A stretch of 61,694 nucleotides of DNA from Pseudobutyrivibrio sp. (GTDB lineage: Bacteria; Bacillota; Clostridia; Lachnospirales; Lachnospiraceae): contig JAFYYR010000014.1 in assembly GCA_017557435.1 (NCBI GenBank), positions 1 through 61,694 on the forward strand. The letters run 5' to 3'. Under the pieces are notes generated by a model. It was given only the letters and a program-made list of their open reading frames with translations. It ran no database searches and had not been told where the DNA came from. The position numbers and the translations under genes are program-made. Of the stretch, positions 34,708-44,140 are shown in pieces; the first letter of the stretch is position 1, and every line of letters starts with the position of its first letter.

Positions 34708-36828
34708 TTAAACTTCGAAAATCATATCGCCGTAGCTTGGCATTGGCCATGAGTCCTTGTCGATAATCATCTCAAGGGCATCAACAGGAGCACGAAGCTC
34801 TTCCATAGCCTTAACTACCTTGTCGTGGTAGAAGTTAGCCTTCTTGCAGCTATCAGCCTTCATAGTGTATGCCTTTTCGTTAGTCTCACGGAGATTAACA
34901 AGAGCCTCCTTAGCCTCACGAAGGTAATTAGATACCTTGATAAGGAGCTCCTTCTGAGTGCTTACATCAGCCTCAGGACATGCATCTGCGATAGTGCTGA
35001 TAGAAAGTCCAAGCTCTGTAGCATAGCTGATTACAGCTGGAATAATCTGTTTAGAAGCCATATCTATCATAGTACGTGCCTCGATATTGATTGACTTAAT
35101 GTACTGCTCGTACTCAATCTCTGCACGTGACTCAAGCTCTACCTTAGAGAATACTTTGAACTTCTCAAACATAGATACTGTTGCATCAGTTGTAAGAGCT
35201 GGAATAGCCTCTACAAGTGAATTAATGCTTGGAAGACCTCTCTTCTTAGCTTCCTTAATCCACTCATCAGCATAACCATTACCACTGAATACGATACGCT
35301 GATGCTCTGTAGCAAGCTTCTTAATCATATCATGAACTGCACTGTCAAAGTCCTTTGCCTTCTCAAGCTCATCACAAGCCTCGCAAAGTGCCTCTGCCAT
35401 AATTGTATTTAAAACTACATTTGGCTCACCAACTGAATCCTGTGAACCTGGCATTCTGAACTCGAATTTGTTTCCAGTGAATGCAAATGGTGATGTACGG
35501 TTACGATCTGTTGCATCCTTTCTGAAATCAGGAAGAGTTCTAACACCTGTAGCAAGCTTCTCGCCCTTTTTAGATTTGGTAGCTGTACCTGTTGAGATAA
35601 GCTGAGTTAATACGTCCTCGAGCTGCTCTCCAAGGTATACAGATATAATAGCTGGAGGTGCTTCATTACCACCTAATCTGTGATCATTACCTACATCAGA
35701 TGCAGACTCTCTAAGAAGATCTGCATGCTTGTCTACTGCCTTAAGTACAAGGCAAAGAATAAGTAAGAACTGAACATTCTCATGTGGTGACTTGCCTGGC
35801 TCAAATAAATTGATTCCATCATCTGTCACAAGTGACCAGTTATCATGCTTACCAGAACCATTAACACCATCAAATGGCTTCTCATGGAGTAGACACTGAA
35901 GACCGTGACGATTAGCTACCTTACGAAGTGTCTCCATAATAATCTGGTTGTGGTCAACTGCAACATTACACTGAGCATAAATAGGAGCAAGCTCGTGCTG
36001 AGCTGGTGCAACCTCATTGTGCTGTGTCTTAGATGATACTCCAAGCTTCCAAAGCTCAATATTAACATCACGCATATAGCCTGCAATACGCTCTGGAATA
36101 GTACCAAAGTAGTGGTCATCCATTTCCTGTCCCTTTGGAGGCATTGCGCCAAAGAGAGTACGACCTGTATACATTAAATCTTTTCTAGCAAGATACATTT
36201 CACGATCAATAAGGAAATACTCCTGCTCTGCGCCAACTGAAGGAATAACTCTTTTTGATGTAGTATTTCCAAATAATCTAAGCAATCTGATAGCCTGCTC
36301 TGAAACCACCTCCATAGAACGGAGAAGTGGAGTCTTCTGATCCAAAGCCTCACCTGTGTATGAGCAGAAAGCTGTAGGAATGCAAAGTGTTGCTCCTGCT
36401 GCATCCTGTCTAACAAAGGCTGGAGACGTAGGATCCCAAGCTGTGTAGCCTCTTGCCTCGAATGTGGCTCTAAGACCACCTGAAGGGAAAGATGATGCAT
36501 CTGGCTCACCCTTTATTAATTCCTTACCAGAAAAGCTCATAAGAACCTTGCCGCTAGGAAGTGGAGCCGAAATGAAGGAATCATGCTTTTCAGCTGTTAT
36601 ACCAGTAAGTGGCTGGAACCAGTGAGTATAATGTGTTGCTCCCTTTTCAATTGCCCATTCTTTCATCTCGTGAGCAATAACATCTGCTGTCTCTAAATCT
36701 AGCTCCTTACCCTCAGAAATTGTCTGTTTCAGTTTCTGATAGGTCTTCTTTGGGAGACGCTCCTGCATAACAGAATCGTTAAAAACATTCTCGCCAAAGA
36801 TGTCTGCCACATTAAAAAATTCTTCCAT
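34708..36828 (-). CDS. glnN: Glutamine synthetase type III
   Basis: The product assimilates ammonia by ATP-dependent conversion of glutamate to glutamine. The 706-aa length and the motifs [33 protein letters not shown], the glutamate-binding [15 protein letters not shown] and the nucleotide-loop [12 protein letters not shown] are those of the GSIII family found in Bacteroides and Clostridia. It is a single gene. Two small hairpins lie between it and fba (36860-36894 and 36900-36918), the latter with a short U-run that may weakly terminate fba. Confidence 0.94.
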   Translation of the reverse strand: MEEFFNVADIFGENVFNDSVMQERLPKKTYQKLKQTISEGKELDLETADVIAHEMKEWAIEKGATHYTHWFQPLTGITAEKHDSFISAPLPSGKVLMSFSGKELIKGEPDASSFPSGGLRATFEARGYTAWDPTSPAFVRQDAAGATLCIPTAFCSYTGEALDQKTPLLRSMEVVSEQAIRLLRLFGNTTSKRVIPSVGAEQEYFLIDREMYLARKDLMYTGRTLFGAMPPKGQEMDDHYFGTIPERIAGYMRDVNIELWKLGVSSKTQHNEVAPAQHELAPIYAQCNVAVDHNQIIMETLRKVANRHGLQCLLHEKPFDGVNGSGKHDNWSLVTDDGINLFEPGKSPHENVQFLLILCLVLKAVDKHADLLRESASDVGNDHRLGGNEAPPAIISVYLGEQLEDVLTQLISTGTATKSKKGEKLATGVRTLPDFRKDATDRNRTSPFAFTGNKFEFRMPGSQDSVGEPNVVLNTIMAEALCEACDELEKAKDFDSAVHDMIKKLATEHQRIVFSGNGYADEWIKEAKKRGLPSINSLVEAIPALTTDATVSMFEKFKVFSKVELESRAEIEYEQYIKSINIEARTMIDMASKQIIPAVISYATELGLSISTIADACPEADVSTQKELLIKVSNYLREAKEALVNLRETNEKAYTMKADSCKKANFYHDKVVKAMEELRAPVDALEMIIDKDSWPMPSYGDMIFEV

Positions 36829-36931
36829 TAATTTGTAATCCTTTCAAACATTATATAGAAATAGACAATCAGCAAAATACACCGATTGTCTATTCTAAAA
36901 GCTCATGTAAGAGCCATTACATCATGATTAA

Positions 36932-37795
36932 TTAAGCCTTTCCAACTGAACCGAAAAGCTCCATCTTTTCCTTAACTGTTGCCTTGATAGCGTCTGTACC
37001 AGGAGCTAAAAGCTTACGAGGATCGAAGCCCTTACCCTCAAGGTCCTTACCAGCCTCGATGTACTTACGTGTAGCATCAGCAAATGAAAGCTGGCACTCT
37101 GTGTTAACGTTAATCTTTGAAACGCCAAGCTCGATAGCCTTCTTGATCATATCAGAAGGGATACCTGTACCACCGTGAAGAACGAGTGGCATAGCACCTG
37201 TCTTCTGCTGGATAGCATCAAGTGTCTCAAATGAAAGTCCCTGCCAATTCTCTGGGTACTTACCGTGGATGTTACCAATACCTGCTGCAAGCATATCTAC
37301 GCCAAGGTCAGCGATTGTCTTGCACTCGTTAGGATCAGCGCACTCGCCCATACCTACAACGCCGTCTTCCTCACCACCGATTGAACCAACTTCACACTCG
37401 ATAGAAAGACCAAGACCGTGAGCTACGTTAACGAGCTCTGTAGACTTAGCAAGGTTCTCCTCGAATGGATAGTGTGAACCATCAAACATGATTGATGTGA
37501 AACCAGCCTTAATGCACTTGTAGCATCCTTCGTATGAACCATGATCAAGGTGAAGTGCTACAGGAACTGTGATACCAAGCTCCTCATCCATAGCTCTAAC
37601 CATAGCAGCTACTGTCTTGTAACCTGTCATGTACTTACCAGCGCCCTCAGAAACACCAAGGATTACAGGTGAGTTGAGCTCCTGAGCTGTAAGAAGAATG
37701 GCCTTTGTCCACTCAAGGTTGTTGATGTTAAACTGACCAACTGCATAGTGGCCTGCTTTTGCTTTATCAAGCATTTCTTTTGCAGAAACTAACAT
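36932..37795 (-). CDS. fba: Class II fructose-1,6-bisphosphate aldolase
   Basis: This zinc-dependent aldolase splits fructose 1,6-bisphosphate in glycolysis. Zinc ligands are seen in ALHLDHGS near residue 82 and later VLHGGTGIPSDMIKKAIELGVSKINV-type phosphate-binding stretch (LHGGTGIP, SKINVNTE). The length of 287 aa is usual. A GGAGG SD lies 7 nt from the ATG. It lies 75 bp after the lipid kinase gene. Confidence 0.95.
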   Translation of the reverse strand: MLVSAKEMLDKAKAGHYAVGQFNINNLEWTKAILLTAQELNSPVILGVSEGAGKYMTGYKTVAAMVRAMDEELGITVPVALHLDHGSYEGCYKCIKAGFTSIMFDGSHYPFEENLAKSTELVNVAHGLGLSIECEVGSIGGEEDGVVGMGECADPNECKTIADLGVDMLAAGIGNIHGKYPENWQGLSFETLDAIQQKTGAMPLVLHGGTGIPSDMIKKAIELGVSKINVNTECQLSFADATRKYIEAGKDLEGKGFDPRKLLAPGTDAIKATVKEKMELFGSVGKA

Positions 37796-37870
37796 AATTA
37801 TTCCTCCATAAAAACGTTATTTAGGTCTCTATGACCCCATCTAACGCAAATTTTAACATAACGATAAAGT

Positions 37871-38764
37871 CTATTCAATAGCTATTTGTAGGGCACTCTG
37901 CTCATCTGTAACTTCTACTGACTTATGACTTCCACCATATTCTCCATCTAAAGTCCATGGTACTTCCTCTGCGGAAGTGAATTTTATATCACTAGTTTGG
38001 AATGAATATACCATATCTGAATCAGGTATAATTCCCGTCATAAAACCAAGGATTTCATTGAGTTCCAGTGGATTTCTAGGCATCTTAATAAGAGTGACCT
38101 CGAATACTCCATCATTGAGGCCTATATCGCCTCTAATGATTCCCTGGAAGCCACCTACTGACTTGGAATTGGTAATCATTCCATATATAAATTCATCGTA
38201 AACTACGTTGCCATCGTGCTCCACCTGCATTCTAAATGATGGAATATCACGCAACTGTTTTGCACCCTCAATGATATAAGCAGCATGACCCAGCACATTT
38301 TTCAAATCCTGGGATGTAGCATAAGAAACTTCTGTAAAAATACCAAATGCAGCCACATAAACAAATGAATCTGAATTAAATCTACCTATATCACAAGGAA
38401 ATAGGTGGTCAGAAACACTAATCTGGGCTGCATTAACCATGTTCTTATCGATGCCCAGAGAATTTCCAAAATCATTTGTTGAACCAGCTGGAATATAACC
38501 AATAGGCTTTCTCTTAGATGGTTCGAGGGTCATCATACCTGTTACGACCTCGTCCAAGGTACCATCACCGCCGGAACAAACAATTCTATCAAAATTCTCC
38601 GCCTGCTCTATTGTCTGCTTTGTGGCATCTCCTCCAGCCTGTGTAATATGTACACTGACTTCAAAGCCTGCCTTAATCATAATATCGAGGATGTCTGCAA
38701 GATGTGCTTTTATTTGCCCCTTACCTGAACGGGGATTAATAATAAATAATAATCTCTTTGACAT
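37871..38764 (-). CDS. Diacylglycerol/lipid kinase, YegS/DagK family
   Basis: The 297-aa protein has the diacylglycerol kinase catalytic fold, with FIINPRSGKG at the start, the nucleotide-binding CSGGDGTLDEVVTGM near residue 62 and GYIPAGSTNDFGNSLGI. It phosphorylates diacylglycerol or a related lipid at the inner membrane face; the substrate is not specified by sequence. It lies 23 bp after the crh-like gene and probably shares its transcript. Confidence 0.9.
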   Translation of the reverse strand: MSKRLLFIINPRSGKGQIKAHLADILDIMIKAGFEVSVHITQAGGDATKQTIEQAENFDRIVCSGGDGTLDEVVTGMMTLEPSKRKPIGYIPAGSTNDFGNSLGIDKNMVNAAQISVSDHLFPCDIGRFNSDSFVYVAAFGIFTEVSYATSQDLKNVLGHAAYIIEGAKQLRDIPSFRMQVEHDGNVVYDEFIYGMITNSKSVGGFQGIIRGDIGLNDGVFEVTLIKMPRNPLELNEILGFMTGIIPDSDMVYSFQTSDIKFTSAEEVPWTLDGEYGGSHKSVEVTDEQSALQIAIE

Positions 38765-38787
38765 ATGCCTCTACCTATTAACTAAGT

Positions 38788-39036
38788 TTATTTTGTAAGA
38801 AATTCTGAAAGCTCAGCTACTGCCTTCTCCTCATCATCTCCTGCTGCATCAATTACAACTCTAGAGCCTGATGATAAAACTAAGCTCATCATTCCCATAA
38901 TACTCTTTGCATTAACTTTCTTCTCATCCATCTCAAAATAAATTGAGCTGGTAAACTGATTCGCAAGCTGCACCAAATGTGCGATAGGTGTTGCTTCCAT
39001 TGAATTCGACATCTGGATAGTAACTTCTTTTTGCAT
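38788..39036 (-). CDS. crh: HPr-like protein lacking His15, Crh type
   Basis: The 82-aa product has the HPr fold but the catalytic GLHARP segment reads SMEATP, so the EI-phosphorylated histidine is replaced by glutamate and arginine 17 by threonine. The HprK target region is kept (NAKSIMGMMSLVLSSGS, Ser46). Such a protein cannot transfer PTS phosphate but can be phosphorylated by HprK. Position directly after whiA and rapZ matches crh of Bacillus (rapZ-glmR-whiA-crh). The assignment to Crh is by motif and synteny; regulation through CcpA is inference. A GGAGG SD is present. Confidence 0.85.
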   Translation of the reverse strand: MQKEVTIQMSNSMEATPIAHLVQLANQFTSSIYFEMDEKKVNAKSIMGMMSLVLSSGSRVVIDAAGDDEEKAVAELSEFLTK

Positions 39037-39073
39037 GACGTCCTCCTGAATAACTAAATAAAACCTCTACTGG

Positions 39074-39919
39074 CTACCTGAACTCCCTAGCTATAGCCGC
39101 CAGCTTTTTTAACCTGTGATTAACTCCTGATTTGCCAATAGGTGGGTCAAGATACTGACCTAAATCTCCCAAAGGTGTGTCCGGATAATCTAGTCTGATT
39201 TGGGCTATCTCCTGTAATTGGACAGGCAATGTATCAAGGCCAAGCTTCTCATCGATAAGCTTAATGTCCTCGATCTGACGAACTGCTGCACTAACTGTCT
39301 TGCTGATATTAGCAGTCTCGCAGTTAACCTTGCGGTTGATTGTGCCACGTACTTCCTTAACTATGCGGATGTTCTCCAACTCCATTACAGAATGTGCTGC
39401 CTCCATGATACGAAGAGCCTCAACTATCTGAGCTCCCTCCTTCAGGTATACAACAATCTTACCATTTCGCTCTACTTGCTTTGCCTCTACTTCAAAGGCG
39501 CCCATTGCCTTGATGAGTAAATCAGCCTGTTTATCATCAATGCATACAATTTCGAAATGGTATCCCTTATTAGGATCTGTGATAGAGCCTGCCGCTAAAA
39601 AAGCGCCACGTATAAATGCTCTCTTGCAACATGGCTGCTGCAATACAATCTCGTCTACCGAAGTATCATCCTCCGATAACTTAAGCATTTTACGAGTCTC
39701 AAATAAGACATCCCCATTTATTGTTGTGACATCTTTCCCTATATTAAGTGTTTTATTTAATAAAGTAAAGACCTTTCTATCTAATCCATCACTTGAATCA
39801 GGTTCCAATGAATCTATTCCATGCAATGTTATAATCCCCGCAAGCTCTGCAACCATGCAGTGTCTACTCTTAGGGATTACTTTTAAAAGTTCTTCTTTTA
39901 CTTTCTTTGAAAATGACAA
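39074..39919 (-). CDS. whiA: DNA-binding protein WhiA
   Basis: WhiA has a degenerate LAGLIDADG homing-endonuclease-like N-terminal domain (MSFSKKVKEEL, AELAGIITLHG, KRAFIRGAFLAAGSI) and a C-terminal helix-turn-helix (YPDTPLGDLGQYLDPPIGKSGVNHRLKKL region). It influences division and chromosome segregation in Gram-positives. At 281 aa it is a little shorter than the usual 300-315. It starts with TTG directly after the rapZ stop, the rapZ end (AGAGGAAAA) serving as SD. Confidence 0.94.
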   Translation of the reverse strand: MSFSKKVKEELLKVIPKSRHCMVAELAGIITLHGIDSLEPDSSDGLDRKVFTLLNKTLNIGKDVTTINGDVLFETRKMLKLSEDDTSVDEIVLQQPCCKRAFIRGAFLAAGSITDPNKGYHFEIVCIDDKQADLLIKAMGAFEVEAKQVERNGKIVVYLKEGAQIVEALRIMEAAHSVMELENIRIVKEVRGTINRKVNCETANISKTVSAAVRQIEDIKLIDEKLGLDTLPVQLQEIAQIRLDYPDTPLGDLGQYLDPPIGKSGVNHRLKKLAAIAREFR

Positions 39920-40792
39920 TTATTTTCCTCTCAATGCATCTTTTCCTATATCACGATGCTCTATTTTTAATCCGTAAGACTCATCATTATTGAGGGCTTC
40001 AAAGATCTCATCAGCTAAGCATACCGAACGATGCTTGCCTCCTGTACAGCCCACTGCAATGACAAGTTGATTTTTTCCTTCCTTAATATAATTAGGAATG
40101 AGAAACTTTATCAAATCTGTAGTTTTTTCTAAAAACGTCTGAGCCTCATCATATTTTAATACAAAGTCTTTAATAGGCTGGTCGTTGCCAGTAAATGGTC
40201 GAAGCTCTGTATCATAATATGGATTTGGTAAAAATCTCACATCAAATACCAGATCTGCATCCTCTGGAATACCGTACTTGAAACCGAAGGATACTATTGT
40301 AACAAAAAGACTCTTGTAGTCTGCGTCCTCCACAAAAATCTTTTCAAGCTCTTCTTTAAGTTCTCTTGTAAGAAGATGTGTAGTGTCTATTACATAGTCA
40401 GCCTCATCCCTAAGGAAACCAATTGATTCTCTCTCCTCCTGGATACCGGCCATGATTCGCTCCTTACCAGAAAGAGGATGATTTCTACGTGTCTCCTTGT
40501 ATCTTTTTACAAGCACATCGTCCTCAGCATCCAAAAATAGTATAGAATAATGCCTCTGGTCGTTGTCTAACTCTTGCAATATATCTGGTAAAAGCTTGAC
40601 AGCGTTGCCACCTCGCACATCTATTCCGACTACAATTTTCTTATCAAAGGTACCATTTTCAGCCAATTCTACCACTGACTTAAGTAATTGTATAGGCAAA
40701 TTATCAACACAATAATAGCCCATATCCTCAAGCATTTTAAAGGCTGTGTTTTTACCTGCTCCAGACATTCCTGTCAAAATAAGTAGCTTCAA
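39920..40792 (-). CDS. rapZ: RNase adapter / nucleotide-binding protein RapZ
   Basis: RapZ (YvcJ) is a P-loop protein with Walker A GMSGAGKNT near residue 8 and the C-terminal GCTGGKHRSV ligand site near residue 250. In E. coli it controls GlmS through small RNA decay; in Gram-positives it binds nucleotides and its target is less clear. The length of 290 aa is normal. The start is a TTG overlapping the murB stop (TTGA). The glmR (yvcK) gene usually found between rapZ and whiA is absent here. Confidence 0.94.
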   Translation of the reverse strand: MKLLILTGMSGAGKNTAFKMLEDMGYYCVDNLPIQLLKSVVELAENGTFDKKIVVGIDVRGGNAVKLLPDILQELDNDQRHYSILFLDAEDDVLVKRYKETRRNHPLSGKERIMAGIQEERESIGFLRDEADYVIDTTHLLTRELKEELEKIFVEDADYKSLFVTIVSFGFKYGIPEDADLVFDVRFLPNPYYDTELRPFTGNDQPIKDFVLKYDEAQTFLEKTTDLIKFLIPNYIKEGKNQLVIAVGCTGGKHRSVCLADEIFEALNNDESYGLKIEHRDIGKDALRGK

Positions 40793-41715
40793 TGGATGTT
40801 CCTCCCAACTATTCTTACCTCTGGTGAAAGATGAACACCAAACATCTCAAATACCTTTGAATCCACATCCTTCATCAACTTAAGTACATCAGCTGCCTTA
40901 GCATCACCCTTGTTAACAACGAATCCACAGTGCTTCTCAGAAACCTGAGCTCCTCCCACACTGTAGCCTCTAAGGCCTGCATCATCTATTAATTTGCCTG
41001 CAAAGTACCCCTCAGGTCTCTTAAAAGTAGAGCCTGCACTAGGGAAATTAAGAGGCTGCTTGGCAACACGCTGCTCTCTAATGTCAGCGATTTTAGCCTT
41101 AATTTCCTCTTTATCACCTTTGCTAAGCTTAAGTACTGCTGAGAGCACATAGCCTCCCTCTTCCATTAAAGAAGAGTGGCGATATGACATATGTAAGTCC
41201 TCGGCTGTCATTACTTTCTTCTCAAGATCCTCAGTAAGGACAAGCACCGACTCAATTACATCCTTAATCTCTCCACCGTAAGCGCCAGCATTCATATATA
41301 CTGCGCCACCTATGGAACCTGGAATTCCCGATGCAAATTCCAATCCTGTAAGTCCTGCATCAGCTGCTGCATTGGCAACAGATGAAAGCATGGCACCTGC
41401 CTCTACAACCATTGTATCTCCACTGATTGTGATGCCATCTGAATTCTTGCCAAGGGAAATCACCACTCCATCTATTCCATCGTCAGATACTAGAAGGTTG
41501 CTTCCATTGCCAATGACCATAAATGGAACATCCTGCTCCTTAAGGTACTGAACCAGTGGAATAATAGATGCATAATCTGGCTCAATATAAATATCAGCAG
41601 GGCCACCAATTCTAAAAGTGGTGTGGCCCTTCATTGGTTCCTCTGTAAGAACTAGTGCCCCTGGAAATTTTTTAGTTATGTCTTCTGCTAATTTATGATA
41701 TTTCTCATTAAGCAT
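40789..41715 (-). CDS. murB: UDP-N-acetylenolpyruvoylglucosamine reductase
   Basis: MurB reduces UDP-GlcNAc-enolpyruvate to UDP-MurNAc, an early peptidoglycan precursor step. The FAD-binding MVIGNGSNLLVSDDGIDGVVI, GIPGSIGGAVYMNAGAYGGE and the catalytic serine in PSAGSTFKRP are evident; 308 aa fits the short type II form. The start overlaps the upstream aminopeptidase stop by 8 bp and its end overlaps rapZ. Confidence 0.95.
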   Translation of the reverse strand: MLNEKYHKLAEDITKKFPGALVLTEEPMKGHTTFRIGGPADIYIEPDYASIIPLVQYLKEQDVPFMVIGNGSNLLVSDDGIDGVVISLGKNSDGITISGDTMVVEAGAMLSSVANAAADAGLTGLEFASGIPGSIGGAVYMNAGAYGGEIKDVIESVLVLTEDLEKKVMTAEDLHMSYRHSSLMEEGGYVLSAVLKLSKGDKEEIKAKIADIREQRVAKQPLNFPSAGSTFKRPEGYFAGKLIDDAGLRGYSVGGAQVSEKHCGFVVNKGDAKAADVLKLMKDVDSKVFEMFGVHLSPEVRIVGRNIH

Positions 41716-43105
41716 GTTTAATAAATGCCTCGTATCCTAATAATGCCTCGTATAAATCAACCTTTGAGATAATCTCACATGGAGCGTGCATTGAAAGCAC
41801 AGCAACTCCTGAGTCGATTACCTGCATGTTGTAATTACCCATGATGTAAGCGATTGTGCCACCGCCACCCTGGTCTACCTTACCAAGCTCTGCTGTCTGC
41901 CAGAATACATTTTCTTTTTCCATGATGCTACGGATCTCGCCAACATATTCAGCTGAAGCGTCATTAGAGCCGCCCTTACCTCTGGAGCCTGTGTACTTGT
42001 TAAATACAAGACCACGTCCCAGGTAAGCTGAGTTGTTCTTCTCAAATGCTGAAGCATAAGTAGGGTCAAATGCTGCTGAAACATCTGATGAAAGAACTTT
42101 AGAATTTGTAAGTGCTCTACGAAGCTTAAGCTCAGAATAATCTCCTAAGCAATTAAAAAGCTCAGCAACAGTATTCTCAAAGAATCTAGATTCCATACCT
42201 GTTGCACCTACAGAACCGATTTCTTCCTTGTCTACAAGGATTGCGCAAGCTGTCTTCTTAAGCTGCTCCTTGCAATTAACAAGTGCCATAAATGAAGGAT
42301 ATGCACATACTCTATCATCGTGGCCATAGCCTAAAATCATAGAGCGGTCAAATCCAAAATCTCTAGCAGGACCTGCTGGAACTACCTCGATTTCTGCTGA
42401 GATGAAATCCTCTTCCTCGATGCCGTACTTATCCTTAAGAAGCTTAAGCACATTAGCCTTAACTGCTTCCTTTTCCTTTTTGCCATTCTTAGCAAATTCT
42501 GGAATACTTCCAACGATTACATTTAAATCCTCGCCTTCGATAACCTTGGCACCCTTTTTATCCATCTGGTCTGCTGCAAGATGGATAAGTAAATCAGAAA
42601 TACCAAATACTGGATCAGATGGGTCCTCACCAATATTTACAGTGACAGACTCACCATTTTTCTTAATCATTACACCGTGAAGTGCAAGTGGAATAGTAAC
42701 CCACTGATACTTCTTAATACCACCATAATAGTGTGTATCTAAAATTGCTAAATCAGTGTCTTCAAAAACTGGATTCTGCTTTAAATCCATACGTGGGCTA
42801 TCAATATGTGCCCCGAGAATATTGATACCATTCTCAAGTGATTCTGTACCAATATTGAAAAGAATAATTTCCTTACCCTTGTTAGCGATATAAACTCTAT
42901 CACCAGCCTTAAGCTTCTTGCCATCCTTGATAACCTTATCAAGATTCTTGTAACCAGCCTTCTCAGCTGTCTCGATGAAAAAGCTTACACACTCTCTTTC
43001 TGTCTTACATTCTGATAAGAACTTTCTATAATCCTCAGCAAACTTGAATACCTTTTTCTTATCCTTTTCAGCGGTATACTTTTGCCATGCGTTCTTGCGT
43101 TCCAT
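41708..43105 (-). CDS. M18 family aminopeptidase
   Basis: This cytosolic metallo-aminopeptidase of 465 aa matches family M18. Metal ligands lie in LGAHIDSPRMDLKQNP, ILVDKEEIGSVGATGM and the late SMHAPCEIISKVDLYE; a YGHDDRVCAY stretch lies between. It probably completes peptide breakdown, preferring acidic or hydrophobic N-termini as in related enzymes. It lies between hprK and murB with short spacers. Confidence 0.92.
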   Translation of the reverse strand: MERKNAWQKYTAEKDKKKVFKFAEDYRKFLSECKTERECVSFFIETAEKAGYKNLDKVIKDGKKLKAGDRVYIANKGKEIILFNIGTESLENGINILGAHIDSPRMDLKQNPVFEDTDLAILDTHYYGGIKKYQWVTIPLALHGVMIKKNGESVTVNIGEDPSDPVFGISDLLIHLAADQMDKKGAKVIEGEDLNVIVGSIPEFAKNGKKEKEAVKANVLKLLKDKYGIEEEDFISAEIEVVPAGPARDFGFDRSMILGYGHDDRVCAYPSFMALVNCKEQLKKTACAILVDKEEIGSVGATGMESRFFENTVAELFNCLGDYSELKLRRALTNSKVLSSDVSAAFDPTYASAFEKNNSAYLGRGLVFNKYTGSRGKGGSNDASAEYVGEIRSIMEKENVFWQTAELGKVDQGGGGTIAYIMGNYNMQVIDSGVAVLSMHAPCEIISKVDLYEALLGYEAFIKHA

Positions 43106-43151
43106 TATTTTTACTCCTAACTCTCTAAATTAGGCTCTAATACCTGTGAGC

Positions 43152-44087
43152 TTATTTATTCTCGTCCAAATTATCCTGAACTCGACGATAAAGCTCCTCT
43201 GCTGCATTGTAGCCCATCTTTTTCTGTCTATGATTAACTGCCGCTGTCTCACAAATAATAGCCAGATTTCGACCTGGTCTAATTGGAAGAGAATGGCAGG
43301 TAACATCAATACCAAGAATATTCATGTACTCGTCTGTCATACCAAGACGGTCATATTCCTTTTCCTTTGTCCAATCCTCAAGCTTGATTACAAGGTCAAT
43401 ACGCTGCTCGTCCTTAACAGCCTCAACACCATAGAGGGATTTAACATCGATGATACCGATACCTCTAAGCTCAATAAGATACTGAGTGATAGATGGTGCT
43501 CTACCATAAAGTCGCTCATTATTAGGACGGCGAATCTCAACCACATCATCAGAAACAAGTCTGTGACCTCTTCTGATAAGCTCCAAGGCTGCCTCTGACT
43601 TACCTATTCCAGACTCACCTGTAATAAGAAGTCCCTCACCATATACATCTACAAGTACACCGTGGATTGTAGTGTATGGTGCAAAATCCTTGTTAAGGGA
43701 GAAAATCAAAGCTGACATAAACTCTGAAGTAGCTCGCTCTGTTCCAAGTACTGGAACATTGGCCTTAACTGCTTCCTCAAGTAAAATATCTACTGGCTTC
43801 TCACCACGGCAGAAAATAATACAAGGAATGTCATAAGAGAAAAGCTTTCTAAAGCTCTGAGCCTTCTCCTCATCTGATTTCTTTGCAATATATGCTACCT
43901 CAACGTTTCCAATAACCTGGATGCGCTTTGGCTCGAAATGCTCATAGAATCCATGAAGCTGAAGGGCTGGTCTGTTAACATCAGCAACCGTCACATGGAT
44001 ATCTTCAAGATTCAGCTCTGGTGTATAGTTAATAAGATTAAATCTCTCCTGCACATTTGCTACAGTAACATATTTTGTATTAGCCAT
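43152..44087 (-). CDS. hprK: HPr kinase/phosphorylase
   Basis: HprK phosphorylates HPr and Crh on Ser46 according to glycolytic state and reverses this with pyrophosphate. The P-loop GESGIGKSE near residue 153, the HPrK signature LRGIGIIDVKSLYG and the conserved HDDVVEI-type stretch (LVSDDVVEI) are present; 311 aa is standard. The ATG at 44087 follows GGAGG. Its likely partner crh is four genes downstream in the same run. Confidence 0.95.
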   Translation of the reverse strand: MANTKYVTVANVQERFNLINYTPELNLEDIHVTVADVNRPALQLHGFYEHFEPKRIQVIGNVEVAYIAKKSDEEKAQSFRKLFSYDIPCIIFCRGEKPVDILLEEAVKANVPVLGTERATSEFMSALIFSLNKDFAPYTTIHGVLVDVYGEGLLITGESGIGKSEAALELIRRGHRLVSDDVVEIRRPNNERLYGRAPSITQYLIELRGIGIIDVKSLYGVEAVKDEQRIDLVIKLEDWTKEKEYDRLGMTDEYMNILGIDVTCHSLPIRPGRNLAIICETAAVNHRQKKMGYNAAEELYRRVQDNLDENK

Positions 44088-44140
44088 AGAAATTCCTCCC
44101 ACATTATACTATAAAGTCGTTATTAAAATTGTATATCATT

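Noticed and set aside
36860-36894. Hairpin between fba and glnN as a strong terminator
   Set aside because: The stem is long, but neither strand has a U-run directly behind it; it is mentioned only in the glnN entry.
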